Part shown: positions 1-10,618 of the stretch, piece after piece
Layout: every line of letters starts with the position of its first letter
How positions within the stretch are numbered: the stretch's first letter is position 1
NCBI RefSeq assembly: GCF_003326015.1
Contig: NZ_CP023860.1
Span: 1,426,001 to 1,490,000, forward strand
Source of the DNA: Candidatus Thioglobus sp. NP1
Lineage (GTDB): Bacteria > Pseudomonadota > Gammaproteobacteria > PS1 > Pseudothioglobaceae
DNA: 64,000 nucleotides
Reading direction: 5' to 3'
Translations under genes and position numbers: made by a program
The notes under the pieces: generated by a model
The model's database searches: none
What the model was told of the DNA's origin: nothing
What the model saw: the letters and a program-made list of their open reading frames with translations, nothing else

Positions 1-510
1 AGTGGTTTTGGACCAAATCTTTTTGATGAATGGCGTTATTTAGATCATGGAGAAGTAGGAATGGATAATTCAAAACGTCCTATTAATCCTGATTTTGTTT
101 TAAACAATCCAGTCTTTAAAGGTGCAAAAATTCTATTAACTAGAAGAAATTTTGGATGTGGATCATCTCGAGAACATGCACCATGGGCTCTAGAGGATTT
201 TGGATTTCGTGCAATAATTGCTCCTAGTTTTGCCGATATTTTTTACAATAATTGCTTTAAGAATGGCATTCTTCCAATTGTTTTGAGTCATGATATTGTT
301 GATAGTTTATTTAGTTATTCAGGTGAAATAGTCATTGATCTTCAAGATCAAACAGTTACCACAGAAAGTCAGGTATTTAATTTTGATGTTGACCCTGAAA
401 GAAAGCGAAGACTTCTTCATGGTCTTGATGATATTGGTTTAACATTACAATATGAAAATCAGATTCGCTCTTTTGAAAACAATCACTTTAATAAGTTTCC
501 CTGGTTATGA
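1..510 (+). CDS. leuD: 3-isopropylmalate dehydratase small subunit, 5' truncated
   Basis: Small subunit of isopropylmalate isomerase, which with LeuC interconverts 2- and 3-isopropylmalate in leucine synthesis in the cytoplasm. The reading frame is open from base 1 and the first residues (SGFGPNLF) match the family well inside the protein, so about 35-40 N-terminal residues lie outside the window; the ATG at 61 is internal. The motif [15 protein letters not shown] and the following [12 protein letters not shown] block are diagnostic of LeuD swivel domains. The C-terminus ([10 protein letters not shown]) is also typical. Its TGA overlaps the ruvA start as ATGA, so the two are probably translationally coupled although unrelated in function. 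Confidence 0.95.
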   Translation, partial: SGFGPNLFDEWRYLDHGEVGMDNSKRPINPDFVLNNPVFKGAKILLTRRNFGCGSSREHAPWALEDFGFRAIIAPSFADIFYNNCFKNGILPIVLSHDIVDSLFSYSGEIVIDLQDQTVTTESQVFNFDVDPERKRRLLHGLDDIGLTLQYENQIRSFENNHFNKFPWL

Positions 511-1100
511 TTGGTCATCTTAAAGGTCAAATAATTAGTAAAAATCCACCTGAAATCTTGCTAGAAGTTTCTGGTATTGGTTATGAGCTACTTTGTCCAA
601 TGTCAACATTTTATGAACTTGGAAATTTAAATGATGAAATCTTACTTTTTACTCATCTTAGTATTAAAGAGGATGCTCATACTTTATTTGGATTCATCTC
701 AAAAGATGAAAAAAATATTTTTCGAGAGTTAATAAGAGTAAATGGTGTTGGCCCTAAAGTAGCCCTTGCAATATTATCACACCTAGCTGTTCCATCACTT
801 ATTGAATGTATTGCTAATGAAGACTCTGATCTTCTAGCAAAAACTCCAGGGATTGGAAAAAAGACTGCTTTAAAGCTCATTGTTGAACTTCAAGATAGGT
901 TAAGTAAGGTCGAACTAACTAGCTCTTCTATTTCAAACAATGCAATTCAAAAGAGTAGCAACCCTAATACTCAGCAAGCTATTGAAGCACTTCAATCGCT
1001 TGGTTTCAAAACTAAGGAGGCCAATAATATGGTTTCAAAAATTAAAGACAAAGACCTTTCAACAGAGCAGCTTATTCGCCAAGCTCTTCAAAACAAGTAA
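507..1100 (+). CDS. ruvA: Holliday junction branch migration protein RuvA
   Basis: RuvA binds the four-way DNA junction as a tetramer and loads the RuvB motors. The 197-residue protein begins MIGHLKGQI as in the family, has the N-terminal OB domain, two helix-hairpin-helix segments ([14 protein letters not shown] and [14 protein letters not shown]), a flexible linker and the C-terminal RuvB-binding domain ([13 protein letters not shown]). Length is normal. It overlaps leuD by 4 bases and ends directly against the convergent RND gene with no spacer. ruvB (about 20.6 kb) and ruvC (about 13.7 kb) are in the window but not adjacent, unlike the common ruvCAB operon. Confidence 0.97.
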   Translation: MIGHLKGQIISKNPPEILLEVSGIGYELLCPMSTFYELGNLNDEILLFTHLSIKEDAHTLFGFISKDEKNIFRELIRVNGVGPKVALAILSHLAVPSLIECIANEDSDLLAKTPGIGKKTALKLIVELQDRLSKVELTSSSISNNAIQKSSNPNTQQAIEALQSLGFKTKEANNMVSKIKDKDLSTEQLIRQALQNK

Positions 1101-4100
1101 TTATCCAACTGCCTTTTTTCTTGAAAACTTCGCTCGTATCCTTCCAAGCATATTAATAAAGTCATGATTCATCAAATACATACATGGCAGGAGAATAAGA
1201 GTCAGCACTGTTCCAAATATTAATCCATAACCAAGAGCAAGAACCATTGGCTGCAAGAATACATCTGTTCCACCAATACCATAAGCAAGAGGCAAAACAC
1301 CAGCCATTGTTGTAAGTGTCGTAAGGACAACTGCTCTTAAACGATCTCGAGAACCTCGAGCTATCCAAACAATTTTATCTTCAAGTTCTGCACTCTTTGC
1401 CTTAATATAGTTTAAATGACTCACCATCACCAAGGAGTCATTTACAATCACCCCCATCAAAGCTAATGAACCAGTCAATGCAAAGAAACTTAGTGGCTCA
1501 CCATGAAAATAAAATGCCCAAACAACTCCAATTAAAGAAAATGGAACTGCGGCCAATACAAGCATTGGTTGTGAGTATGAATTAAAGAGTATTGCTAGTA
1601 AAAGATAAATACCACATATTGCTACAACAAAAGCCCTCAGAAAATCTTGAAGCGAATCAATAGACTCTTGTGCTCCTCCAGCAGTAATAATTGATACTTG
1701 AGGAAAATCAACTGAAACATTAAGCTCTTTCAAAGCCTGGGCCAATATTATTGCCTTAGAAGGTGGTCGGCCTCCTCCTCTTGCTTTTGGAGCCTCTTCA
1801 GGCTTTTGGGCTATGGATTCATCTTCAATTGAGTTTTGATTTTGGCTTTGATCTTGCTCAACATTACTTGGCCTACCTCTAGGGCGCCCATCAGCAATAC
1901 TTGCTGTAACTTTAATAGAGCGATCTCCATCTAAATGGTTATAGTCTGGCTCACCTGCAATCTCTCGAAGTGCTGAGAACTGACTCATAGGAATTGAATT
2001 GCCTTGACGGTTCTTTACAGTTGTATTCTTTATAAAGTTTTCAGTGTAGTCATTTTCACCAATGTAAATCCTAATATCCTCATCCTTTCCTGCAATAGTT
2101 GCATCTGTTACATAAGACCCAGAAAAAGCAGTTCTAAGATGACGGTATACTGCAGAATAATCAACGCCTAGACGTGCCATTTCATCAAAATCAAGCACTG
2201 TTTCAATTCTAGGTTTTCCAATCTCATCATTACGATTAATATTATCAACACCCTTAATTGTTCTTAGTATTTCTTCAAGCCTATCGGCAGCAAGGCTTCT
2301 CTGAGAATCATTATCAGATACGAGTGTTACCTCAATATCAGCCCCTTGCGGAGGCCCAGGACGAAGTAATGAAACTTTAATTTCTTCAGCACCTTCCACT
2401 TCTGCCACTAAGGCTTTAAGTTTTTCCTGCATATCTTCTGCAGTTCTTTCCCTATCACTTGTTGGTGTTAAAGCGATTTCAATATCAGCCCTATTGGTAA
2501 AATAGCTACCAATAGTACTTGTATAAGACTTAAGATCCTCACCAATTTCATTGACGATATGGTTTTCAACATCTATAACAATATTTTCAGTATAGGATGC
2601 AGAACTCCCATTTGGAGCCTCAATATTTGCAAACATTACTGTTGCTCCCCTTGAAGGGAACAAGTTAAATGGAATATTTTTCATCGCGAACATTGCTGAG
2701 TAAACTAAAAGAGCAATGAAAATAGGGACAATCAAGTAGCGCCATCTTAAAAAACGATGCATGCATTTATTGTAAAAATTTTCAATAGGTATAAACCATG
2801 TTTTTTGCTTACTACTTTTCTTGGTTGCTAAGTGAGCAGGTAAAGCAAATGTAATCTCTAAAAATGATATTCCAAGAGCAAAAATAACAACTACAGGCAA
2901 AACGTAAATAAATTTTCCTAGAACTCCACCCATTAAGAAAAAAGAAGACATTACCAGCATGGTAGATATAATTGTTGTTATAACTGGCAAAATTACTCGT
3001 TTTAATCCTGTTACAACATTTTTATAGAGATTTCCTTCTTTGGATTTATAGTGATGAATACTCTCAGCAATAACGATACTATCGTCCACTACAATCCCTA
3101 AAACAAGAATAAAGCCTGATAGAGAAATAAGGTTAATAGTATTTCCAGTTAGACCTAATCCAAAAACTGTCCCAAGTAATGTAACTGGGATACTAACTGC
3201 AACCCAGAAAGCAGTCTTAATTGAAAGGAAGACACCCAAAACAATTAATACTAAGGCAAGACCAATATAGCCATTTTTAATAATAATATCCAACCTATTT
3301 TCAACTGCCTCAGAAGAATCATCAGTATAAAAAATATTTATATCATCTGGAACATTCACTTGAATGTCTGAAACTTTCGCTCTAACTCTTTTAACTGTTC
3401 TAATAATATCAGCTTGCGCTTGCTTTCTAACTTTAAGGACAAAGCCCTTAGTTCCATTTACCCTAGTAATAGAGGTTTCCTCTTCTTGCCCTCTAAAAAC
3501 CTCAGCAATATCATCTAACCTAATTACTGGACCATCAAAACTTGACTTAATAACAACATTTTTAATATCATCAATACTTTCGAACTCAGAAAGTATTACA
3601 ATATTTTTCTCCAAACTTTCTTGATTATTACCACCAACAGTAAAACGTGCATTTCGACTTGATATTGCAGATATAACCTCATTAATTGACATGTTATATT
3701 TATCAAGCTTAAGAGGATTAACTTTTATCTGTATTTCGCTTTCAAGATAGCTAGGATTATCAACTGCAGCGACTCCCTTAATTCTAGATAATGCCACCTG
3801 CAGCTCATCTGTAACTTGCCTTGCCTGATCAAAATTTCCTGAAGTACTATCAATATTAACAGTAATAACTGGGAAATCACTGACATTAAAATCAACTACT
3901 ACAGGTAGGTCTGTGACTTCTTCAGGGAAAGCTTTAACACGACTTACTGCATTTCGAACATCATTTTTTACTGTTGTTACATCTTTAAGATCTGCCTCCA
4001 GTGTAACAATAATGCTAGATATGCCTTCTCTGGATGTTGATGTAACTTCTTTAATTCCACTTACGCCTAGTAGTTCGTCTTCAATAACATTTGTAACAGC

Positions 4101-4286
4101 TTTCTCAACATCCTCTGGAGAAGCCCCAGGATATGCAGTTGTAACACTTAATACTTCAAAGTCAACTGTAGGAAACTGATCTCTTTGCATCCCAACCACT
4201 GACAAAACACCAATTGCAATAAATGCTAGTGAGAAAACAAGAGCAAACTTTTTTTGCTTTACTAAAAACTCTAGGAAAGATTCCAT
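1101..4286 (-). CDS. RND-family efflux transporter permease
   Basis: Inner-membrane proton-driven exporter of the AcrB/HAE-1 superfamily, 1061 residues, full length. An N-terminal membrane segment (about 14-32) is followed by the periplasmic porter domain, a central block of membrane helices containing the GIVVDDSIVIAES motif with paired aspartates used in proton relay, a second porter domain, and a C-terminal helix block with GVIVNDSLVMVSHL. Around residues 798-845 there is a Gln/Pro/Arg-rich low-complexity insertion (GRPRGRPSN ... ARGGGRPPSK) within the second periplasmic half. No periplasmic adaptor or outer-membrane factor gene adjoins it here, so substrate and partners cannot be read from context. 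Typical of divergent RND proteins in marine gammaproteobacteria. Confidence 0.9.
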   Translation of the reverse strand: MESFLEFLVKQKKFALVFSLAFIAIGVLSVVGMQRDQFPTVDFEVLSVTTAYPGASPEDVEKAVTNVIEDELLGVSGIKEVTSTSREGISSIIVTLEADLKDVTTVKNDVRNAVSRVKAFPEEVTDLPVVVDFNVSDFPVITVNIDSTSGNFDQARQVTDELQVALSRIKGVAAVDNPSYLESEIQIKVNPLKLDKYNMSINEVISAISSRNARFTVGGNNQESLEKNIVILSEFESIDDIKNVVIKSSFDGPVIRLDDIAEVFRGQEEETSITRVNGTKGFVLKVRKQAQADIIRTVKRVRAKVSDIQVNVPDDINIFYTDDSSEAVENRLDIIIKNGYIGLALVLIVLGVFLSIKTAFWVAVSIPVTLLGTVFGLGLTGNTINLISLSGFILVLGIVVDDSIVIAESIHHYKSKEGNLYKNVVTGLKRVILPVITTIISTMLVMSSFFLMGGVLGKFIYVLPVVVIFALGISFLEITFALPAHLATKKSSKQKTWFIPIENFYNKCMHRFLRWRYLIVPIFIALLVYSAMFAMKNIPFNLFPSRGATVMFANIEAPNGSSASYTENIVIDVENHIVNEIGEDLKSYTSTIGSYFTNRADIEIALTPTSDRERTAEDMQEKLKALVAEVEGAEEIKVSLLRPGPPQGADIEVTLVSDNDSQRSLAADRLEEILRTIKGVDNINRNDEIGKPRIETVLDFDEMARLGVDYSAVYRHLRTAFSGSYVTDATIAGKDEDIRIYIGENDYTENFIKNTTVKNRQGNSIPMSQFSALREIAGEPDYNHLDGDRSIKVTASIADGRPRGRPSNVEQDQSQNQNSIEDESIAQKPEEAPKARGGGRPPSKAIILAQALKELNVSVDFPQVSIITAGGAQESIDSLQDFLRAFVVAICGIYLLLAILFNSYSQPMLVLAAVPFSLIGVVWAFYFHGEPLSFFALTGSLALMGVIVNDSLVMVSHLNYIKAKSAELEDKIVWIARGSRDRLRAVVLTTLTTMAGVLPLAYGIGGTDVFLQPMVLALGYGLIFGTVLTLILLPCMYLMNHDFINMLGRIRAKFSRKKAVG

Positions 4287-4352
4287 AAAAAACTATTAAT
4301 TAATTTAAAAGGGCTGATTATATCGTCAAAAAACAAATAAATAGTGGAGATT

Positions 4353-6164
4353 CTATGAATTCCTAGAGCGCTTCCTTTGATTCTCAGTAAGTAATCTTTT
4401 TCGAATTCTAATATTATGTGGCGTAACTTCAACTAATTCATCATCATCAATAAATTCCAGTGCTTGCTCTAAATCAAGCGTAATTTTAGGAGTTAAAGCG
4501 ACTGCTTCATCTGTGCCTGAAGCCCTAACATTAGTAAGTTGTTTTCCCTTCATTACGTTTATAACTAAGTCTTTATCTCTGGTATTGATACCAACTACCA
4601 TGCCTTCATAAATATCTTCGCCATGGCCAACAAAAAACTTACCACTTTTTTGCAAATTAAATATTGCATAAGCTACTGATTTTCCTTGATTCATTGATAT
4701 AAGAGAGCCATTTGTTCTTTGACCAATCTTGCCTTCTTTCTGAGGTTTGTATGAATTAAAAGTGGAATACATAAGGCCAGTTCCGGTAGTTGATGTTAAG
4801 AATTCAGTGCGGAAGCCAATTAAACCTCTTGCAGGAATTATAAAATCAAGTTTCACTCGCCCCTTACCATCTGGAGTCATATTAGTAAGCTCAGCTTTTC
4901 TTTCGCCTAACTTCTCCATTACAGTACCTTGATGAATAGATTCAACATCAACTGTTAAGTCTTCAAAAGGTTCACAGACTTTACCATCAATATCTTTTAA
5001 AATAACCTGAGGTCTTCCAACAGATAATTCAAAACCCTCTCTTCTCATTGTTTCGATTAATATAGAAAGGTGCAGCTCTCCCCTACCTGATACAACAAAC
5101 TCAGATGAATCTTCAGTATTTTCTACTCTTAAAGCAACGTTATAAATTAGCTCCTTATCAAGACGCTCCCTTATGTTTCTTGATGTTATATATTTACCAT
5201 CTAGGCCAGCAAATGGAGAATCATTAACACGAAATGCCATGCTTACTGTTGGCTCGTCAACGCTTAAAGGGGGTAGTGCTTCAACTTTTGAAGAGTCGCA
5301 AATGGTATCTGAAATTGAAATATTCTCGATACCCACAATTCCAACTATATCTCCTGCATTGGCAGAGCTAACTTCATGCCTTTCAAGGCCATTAAACCCC
5401 AGTAATTGAACAATCTTAACATTACGCCTTGAACCATCAGGGGAAACTAAGACATTCTGTATATTTTTTTTAGCGATACCTCTTTCAATCCTTCCAATAC
5501 CAATAGCACCTACAAATGATGAATAATCTAAAGAAGTAATTTGCATTTGGAATGGGCCATCAAGGTCAACATTAGGAGCTGGTGCTTTATCTACAATTAC
5601 CTCAAACATTGGGGTCATATCGCCCTCACTTACATTGTCATCATCAGAAGCATAACCAGCTAATGCTGAGGCATATATGACAGGGAAATCTAATTGTTCT
5701 TCAGTTGCTCCAAGCTGATCAAAAAGGTCAAAAACTTGATCAATAACCCAATCTGGTCTAGCGCTAGGTCTGTCAATTTTATTGATCACTACTATTGGAT
5801 TAAGGCCTTGTTCAAAAGCTTTTTTAGTAACAAATCGAGTTTGTGGCATTGGCCCATCAACTGCATCAACTAATAATAAAACACTATCAACCATAGATAA
5901 AACTCTTTCGACCTCTCCACCAAAGTCAGCATGTCCAGGAGTATCAACAATATTAATCCTATAATCGCGCCACTTGATTGCAGTATTTTTAGAACTGATC
6001 GTGATCCCTCTTTCCTTTTCTAAGTCATTAGAGTCCATCATTCTCTCAGTAGCCTTAAAACGGTCATCAAAAGTTTGAGATTGAGAAAGCAACTTATCTA
6101 CAAGTGTCGTTTTTCCATGATCTACGTGGGCTATTATTGCTATATTTCTTAAATTATTGCTCAT
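4353..6164 (-). CDS. typA: Translational GTPase TypA/BipA
   Basis: Ribosome-binding GTPase related to EF-G, linked to 50S assembly and stress or cold adaptation. 603 residues, normal for the family. The G domain starts at once ([15 protein letters not shown] for G1, RGITI for G2, [14 protein letters not shown] for G3, [10 protein letters not shown] for G4), followed by the beta-barrel, two alpha/beta domains and the BipA-specific C-terminal region ([16 protein letters not shown], then [12 protein letters not shown]). Monocistronic, divergent from rlmE over a 136-base spacer that carries its likely promoter. Confidence 0.97.
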   Translation of the reverse strand: MSNNLRNIAIIAHVDHGKTTLVDKLLSQSQTFDDRFKATERMMDSNDLEKERGITISSKNTAIKWRDYRINIVDTPGHADFGGEVERVLSMVDSVLLLVDAVDGPMPQTRFVTKKAFEQGLNPIVVINKIDRPSARPDWVIDQVFDLFDQLGATEEQLDFPVIYASALAGYASDDDNVSEGDMTPMFEVIVDKAPAPNVDLDGPFQMQITSLDYSSFVGAIGIGRIERGIAKKNIQNVLVSPDGSRRNVKIVQLLGFNGLERHEVSSANAGDIVGIVGIENISISDTICDSSKVEALPPLSVDEPTVSMAFRVNDSPFAGLDGKYITSRNIRERLDKELIYNVALRVENTEDSSEFVVSGRGELHLSILIETMRREGFELSVGRPQVILKDIDGKVCEPFEDLTVDVESIHQGTVMEKLGERKAELTNMTPDGKGRVKLDFIIPARGLIGFRTEFLTSTTGTGLMYSTFNSYKPQKEGKIGQRTNGSLISMNQGKSVAYAIFNLQKSGKFFVGHGEDIYEGMVVGINTRDKDLVINVMKGKQLTNVRASGTDEAVALTPKITLDLEQALEFIDDDELVEVTPHNIRIRKRLLTENQRKRSRNS

Positions 6165-6195
6165 CGAATATAGTTGCTATTAAATTTGATGGCAC

Positions 6196-6225
6196 ATTAT
6201 CCCGTAAAAACTAACTAAAGCTCAA
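6196..6225 (-). promoter_or_regulatory. Candidate sigma-70 promoter of typA
   Basis: Read on the minus strand, TTGAGC and GATAAT are separated by 18 bases, and would start a transcript around 6188, about 25 bases before the typA ATG. Both hexamers are imperfect and the region is AT-rich, so this is a moderate call. The remainder of the 136-base typA/rlmE spacer must hold the divergent rlmE promoter; AT-rich -10-like sequence at about 6270-6285 fits, but no convincing -35 was seen. Confidence 0.35.
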
Positions 6226-6300
6226 TCTAATTCAAAATCAATTTAACTGAACTAGAAGCTTTAGTCTTATAAAATATATACAATTTCTTTTTAATAAATT

Positions 6301-6924
6301 ATGATTGTGGCAAAAAAAGGCAGTTCACGTCGTTGGATGCATGAGCATTTAAATGATGAGTATGTTAAAAAAGCGCAAAAAGAAGGTTATAGATGTAGGG
6401 CTGTTTATAAATTACTTGAAATAATAGAAAAAAAACATATTATTAATAAAGGTGATACCGTATTAGATCTTGGAGCTGCTCCTGGTGGTTGGTCTCAAGT
6501 TGCAGTAAAAATTACTGGTAAATCTGGACAAGTTATTGCTAGTGATATTCTTCCAATTGAGGAAATCAATGGGGTTAATTTCATCCAGGGAGACTTTACT
6601 GAGCAATCTGTTTATGACGAACTAATGAATCTAATAAAAAGAAGCTCTATTGATGTAGTGTTATCAGATATGGCGCCAAATATGAGTGGACAGTTATCTG
6701 TTGATCAACCTAAGTCAATGTATCTAGCAGATCTTGCTATAGATTTTGCACTTAAAATATTATCCAGAAATGGGCATTTTATTGTTAAAGTCTTTCAAGG
6801 TGATGGTTTTGATGAATATGTTAAAAAATCACGCAGCAGTTTTAGAAAAGTTTCGATCATAAAACCAAAGGCATCTCGCCCAAGATCTAAAGAAGTATAT
6901 CTACTTGCAAGTCAGTTAAAATAA
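6301..6924 (+). CDS. rlmE: 23S rRNA 2'-O-ribose U2552 methyltransferase RlmE (FtsJ/RrmJ)
   Basis: SAM-dependent methylation of U2552 in the 23S A-loop, late in 50S assembly. 207 residues. The K-D-K-E type active site is visible: K37 in [10 protein letters not shown]123 in [10 protein letters not shown] and K163 in [10 protein letters not shown]; the SAM pocket is [11 protein letters not shown] at about 57-67 with the acidic D82. First gene of a tight plus-strand run (rlmE-ispB-dinG, gaps of 6 and 9 bases). In many gammaproteobacteria rlmE sits upstream of ftsH; that is not so here. Confidence 0.95.
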   Translation: MIVAKKGSSRRWMHEHLNDEYVKKAQKEGYRCRAVYKLLEIIEKKHIINKGDTVLDLGAAPGGWSQVAVKITGKSGQVIASDILPIEEINGVNFIQGDFTEQSVYDELMNLIKRSSIDVVLSDMAPNMSGQLSVDQPKSMYLADLAIDFALKILSRNGHFIVKVFQGDGFDEYVKKSRSSFRKVSIIKPKASRPRSKEVYLLASQLK

Positions 6925-6930
6925 ATCCTT

Positions 6931-7902
6931 ATGCAAAATTTCTCTGAAATTCAGACTCTTATGAAGAGCGATCTTGAGATGATGGATGGCATCCTAACCA
7001 AGCGCTTAGACTCCAATGTTGACTTAATTAATCAAATGAGTCAGTACATTATTAATTCTGGTGGAAAGCGTATTAGACCACTTCTACTTTTATTGTGCGC
7101 AAGAGCAACAAACTATAATGGTAGTGATCATTATTCTATGGCTGTAGTAATAGAATTGATTCACACTGCAACATTACTTCACGATGATGTTGTTGATGCC
7201 TCATCCACTCGTCGAGGACAAGAAACATCAAATGAAATATGGGGTAATGCTCCAAGCGTCCTTGTTGGTGATTTTTTATACTCAAGGGCATTTGAAATTA
7301 TGGTTGAGCCGAATTCAATGCAAATTATGAAGGTTCTATCAAAAGCAACTAATCAGATATCAGAGGGGGAAGTCCTCCAATTACTCAACATAAAAAATGC
7401 TAAGGTTTCTCAGTCAGAATATTTTGAAGTGATTGAAGAAAAGACTGCTTGTCTTTTTAAGGCAGCATGTGAAATAGGAGGAATTTTAGCCAAGTCTGAT
7501 ATTAAAACAATAAGTGCGTTAGGAATTTATGGACTCCATCTTGGTAACGCATTTCAAATCATAGACGATACTCTTGATTATGAGTCGGACTCTTCAATTA
7601 TAGGAAAAGAAATTGGTCACGATTTATCTGAAGGTAAAGTTACTTTACCAATGATTTATGCTCTTGAAACAACGTCAGGTAATGACAAGAAAATACTAAT
7701 CAATGCAATAACTAATGCAGACTCCTCAAATATTGATTCTATCGTTGACATATTACTTAGCGTAAAAGCATTTGAATATAGTCGAAAAATTGCAAGAGAG
7801 CAGTCTTTAAAAGCATTAGATTCGCTAAATACTATTCCTGAATCTGACTATCGAAGCGCACTTAAACTTTTATGCGAACTTTCATTACAGCGACAATCTT
7901 AA
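6931..7902 (+). CDS. ispB: Polyprenyl diphosphate synthase (octaprenyl type)
   Basis: Trans-prenyltransferase that condenses isopentenyl diphosphate onto farnesyl diphosphate to make the quinone side chain. 323 residues, as IspB. The first aspartate-rich motif LLHDDVVDASSTRRG (D85, D86, D89) and the second, FQIIDDTLDYESD, are both intact; GGKRIRP near residues 44-50 binds the diphosphate. Chain length is not certain from sequence alone, but length and overall pattern match octaprenyl rather than C15/C20 synthases. Follows rlmE by 6 bases. Confidence 0.92.
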   Translation: MQNFSEIQTLMKSDLEMMDGILTKRLDSNVDLINQMSQYIINSGGKRIRPLLLLLCARATNYNGSDHYSMAVVIELIHTATLLHDDVVDASSTRRGQETSNEIWGNAPSVLVGDFLYSRAFEIMVEPNSMQIMKVLSKATNQISEGEVLQLLNIKNAKVSQSEYFEVIEEKTACLFKAACEIGGILAKSDIKTISALGIYGLHLGNAFQIIDDTLDYESDSSIIGKEIGHDLSEGKVTLPMIYALETTSGNDKKILINAITNADSSNIDSIVDILLSVKAFEYSRKIAREQSLKALDSLNTIPESDYRSALKLLCELSLQRQS

Positions 7903-7911
7903 CTGATATAA

Positions 7912-9969
7912 ATGCTCACTTCTTCCATTAAAACGCAAATTCGTTCTTCATTCGAGGAAGCAAAGAAACAGCTTCCTAATTACTCTAATCGCTCATCTCA
8001 AAATAAAATGATTGCTGAAATAGCAAAAACATTGACTGGGGAATATCCAAAATCAAACCCCATTATTTGTGTTGAAGCACCAACTGGAACTGGAAAAACA
8101 ATGGCATATTTAGTAAGTTGTCTTCCAATTGCCAAAGCTTCAAAGAAAAAACTAGTTATTGCATCAGCTAATGTGGCACTTCAGGAGCAAATTCTTAATA
8201 AAGATATTGTAGATGCAAAAAAATACTGCTCTATTGATTTTGAATTTGCACTAGCTAAAGGAAGATCACGCTATGTATGTATTAGGAACTTAATTAACTT
8301 AACAGAGGAAAATTCAAATTCGCCAGCAATTTTCGAAGATGCTCTTCTTTGGGATGAAAAGCCAAGCCAAAATGACCTTGATGTATTGACTGAGATGTCT
8401 GAAAATTATTCTGCTACAAGATGGAGTGGTGAGATTGATGATCTTATTAGCCCTCCAACAAGTTCACTATGGCAAAAAATTGCCTGCAACCGCTTTACAT
8501 GTAATGCCAAAAACTGTGAATTTTATGATGATTGTGCTTTCTTTAAAGCTCGAAAAAAAATCTCTCAAGCTGAAGTCATAATTGCAAATCATGATTTAGT
8601 TTTAGCAGACATTATAAATGGCAATAACGTTCTTCCAGATGTAGAGGATTGCATTTTTATATTTGATGAGGCTCACCATTTATCACAAAAGGCGCTTTCT
8701 CATTTCTCCATAAGTGCTAGTACAGAATTTATGAAAACTTCAATTCGCCAATGTCAGGGTGCTATTGATCAAATTAATAAAATTATAAAAAATGACTCAA
8801 CTGAAAATTATATTGAAAAAATTGATGAGTCGATTGACGAATTAATTGAAGTAATTTCAGATCTTGAATACTCTGATGATCTTTATTTATTCTCTATTTC
8901 TGGGATCTCTAGTGAAATTAAGAATCTTAGTAAAAATATATTAAACATTTTTACTAATGCATTTAATAATTTTTCTAAACAAAAAGAGTCTTGGGAAGAT
9001 TTCTGTAAAAGTAATAAAATTGATCAATCAATAGCTGATAACCTGAACAATATCGTAGGTCAAAACAATCAAAATTTATCTTCTATATTGTCACTTTTAA
9101 ATACATTTAATGAAAATCAACTTCCTGATCAACCCCCTATTAGTAACTGGATAAGTAAATCAACACTGGCTAATAAAAAAACGAATTACCATTTAAATAC
9201 AGCAAAAATTGATGTCTCAAACTTACTTGATAAACTTATTTGGTCAAGAGCAGATGGGGCTGTCTTAACATCTGCCACACTAACTGCATTAGGAAGTTTT
9301 GATAGACTAAACAACCAATTAGGATTGAACGCCAAAGATAATCAATATCTTCGACTCGCTTCACCTTTTAATCACAAAGAAGTAGACTTTGTTATAGCTA
9401 AAGTTAAGGCGAGTCCTACTGATACGTTTGAACATACTCAAGAAATTGCCCTTGAATTAATAAAAAGAGTCGATTCAAATTCTGCAACATTAGTGCTTTT
9501 TGCATCAAATCATCAAATGCAAGCAGTCGCTGATTTAATTGAAAAATCTATTGACTGTCAGCTTTTGCTTCAAGGGGAATATAGTAAAAAAAATATCTTA
9601 GAAAGACATATAGAAACTAGAAGTAAAGGAAAAGGAAGTGTTATCTTTGGGCTTGATAGTTTTGCTGAAGGGGTTGACCTCAAGGGGGATAATTTAAATC
9701 ATGTAATAATTGCTAAATTAAGATTTAATGTTCCAAGCTCTCCAATTGAAAAAACGACACAATCTTATCTTGAGTCTTTAAATAGAAATTCTTTTATGGA
9801 AATTTCATTACCAGACGCATCATTAAGGTTAATTCAAGCCTGTGGAAGGCTTATTAGAACAGAAACTGATACAGGAAAAATTACAATCTTTGATAACAGG
9901 CTTGTTTCAAAGTTTTATGGGAAGCACCTTATAAAGGCGCTTCCAGACTTCAACATTGTAATTGAATAA
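7912..9969 (+). CDS. dinG: ATP-dependent DNA helicase of the DinG/YoaA (XPD-like) family
   Basis: Superfamily 2 5'-3' DNA helicase with an iron-sulphur domain, involved in DNA repair and in clearing R-loops or collisions in relatives. 685 residues. Walker A APTGTGKT at about 56-63; four candidate cluster cysteines (RYVCIRN at about 122, then C, C and C in RFTCNAKNCEFYDDCAFF); DEAH box at about 251; C-terminal motifs SATLTALGSF, GLDSFAEGVDLKG and RLIQACGRLIRTE. DinG and YoaA are hard to separate by eye; the protein fits the DinG branch slightly better in length. Last of the rlmE-ispB-dinG run, convergent with ahpC. Confidence 0.85.
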   Translation: MLTSSIKTQIRSSFEEAKKQLPNYSNRSSQNKMIAEIAKTLTGEYPKSNPIICVEAPTGTGKTMAYLVSCLPIAKASKKKLVIASANVALQEQILNKDIVDAKKYCSIDFEFALAKGRSRYVCIRNLINLTEENSNSPAIFEDALLWDEKPSQNDLDVLTEMSENYSATRWSGEIDDLISPPTSSLWQKIACNRFTCNAKNCEFYDDCAFFKARKKISQAEVIIANHDLVLADIINGNNVLPDVEDCIFIFDEAHHLSQKALSHFSISASTEFMKTSIRQCQGAIDQINKIIKNDSTENYIEKIDESIDELIEVISDLEYSDDLYLFSISGISSEIKNLSKNILNIFTNAFNNFSKQKESWEDFCKSNKIDQSIADNLNNIVGQNNQNLSSILSLLNTFNENQLPDQPPISNWISKSTLANKKTNYHLNTAKIDVSNLLDKLIWSRADGAVLTSATLTALGSFDRLNNQLGLNAKDNQYLRLASPFNHKEVDFVIAKVKASPTDTFEHTQEIALELIKRVDSNSATLVLFASNHQMQAVADLIEKSIDCQLLLQGEYSKKNILERHIETRSKGKGSVIFGLDSFAEGVDLKGDNLNHVIIAKLRFNVPSSPIEKTTQSYLESLNRNSFMEISLPDASLRLIQACGRLIRTETDTGKITIFDNRLVSKFYGKHLIKALPDFNIVIE

Positions 9970-9983
9970 AAAAAACCACCTAA

Positions 9984-10583
9984 TTACAAGTTCTCAGCAT
10001 TTTTTGAGAGATATTCAGCAACACTTTCAGCTGACTCTTTCATACCATCATCACCTTTATTCCATCCAGCAGGGCAAACTTCGCCATGCTCAGTATGAAA
10101 ATCAAGTGCGTCAACCATTCTTAACATTTCATCAACATTTCTTCCTAAGGGGTGATCATTAACAACTTGATGACGGACAACAAAATTCTCATCAATTAAA
10201 AAAGATGCTCTCAAAGCTGTTCCCTCAGGATGAACGATTCCATAGGCATCCATAATGGCATGATCCATATCAGATACTAATGGAAAATCAATTGCACCAA
10301 TACCGCCATCATTCACGTCAGTATTTCGCCAGGCATTATGAGTATGCCTTGAATCTATAGAAACTCCAACTAATTGGGCACCACGTTCTGCAAATGCTGC
10401 AACTCTATGGTGATGGGCTAATATTTCTGAAGGACATACAAATGTAAAATCTAGTGGGTAGAAGAATAAAACAATTTTTTGTCCTTTAAGACTAGAAAGT
10501 TGAAAATCTTCTACAATTTGTCCATCTGCAAGAACTGCGGTTGAATGAAAATCTGGTGCTTGTTGTGTTACTAATACGCTCAT
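9984..10583 (-). CDS. 2-Cys peroxiredoxin (AhpC/Prx1 type)
   Basis: Thiol peroxidase reducing hydrogen peroxide and organic peroxides. 199 residues. Peroxidatic C50 in DFTFVCPSEI and resolving C170 in GEVCPAGW are in the expected places, and the C-terminal YLSKN tail resembles the YF-motif region of typical 2-Cys enzymes. A GGA ribosome site precedes the ATG. It lies 35 bases downstream of formate dehydrogenase on the same strand, so the two may share a transcript; no AhpF gene is present, so the reductant (thioredoxin?) is not shown by context. Confidence 0.9.
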   Translation of the reverse strand: MSVLVTQQAPDFHSTAVLADGQIVEDFQLSSLKGQKIVLFFYPLDFTFVCPSEILAHHHRVAAFAERGAQLVGVSIDSRHTHNAWRNTDVNDGGIGAIDFPLVSDMDHAIMDAYGIVHPEGTALRASFLIDENFVVRHQVVNDHPLGRNVDEMLRMVDALDFHTEHGEVCPAGWNKGDDGMKESAESVAEYLSKNAENL

Positions 10584-10618
10584 AATTTTTCCTTTAAATA
10601 ATTAATAATTAATTCTCT

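Noticed and set aside
9962-10162. Plus-strand frame beyond dinG
   Set aside because: Antisense to the peroxiredoxin, histidine/glutamine-rich artefact of its codons.
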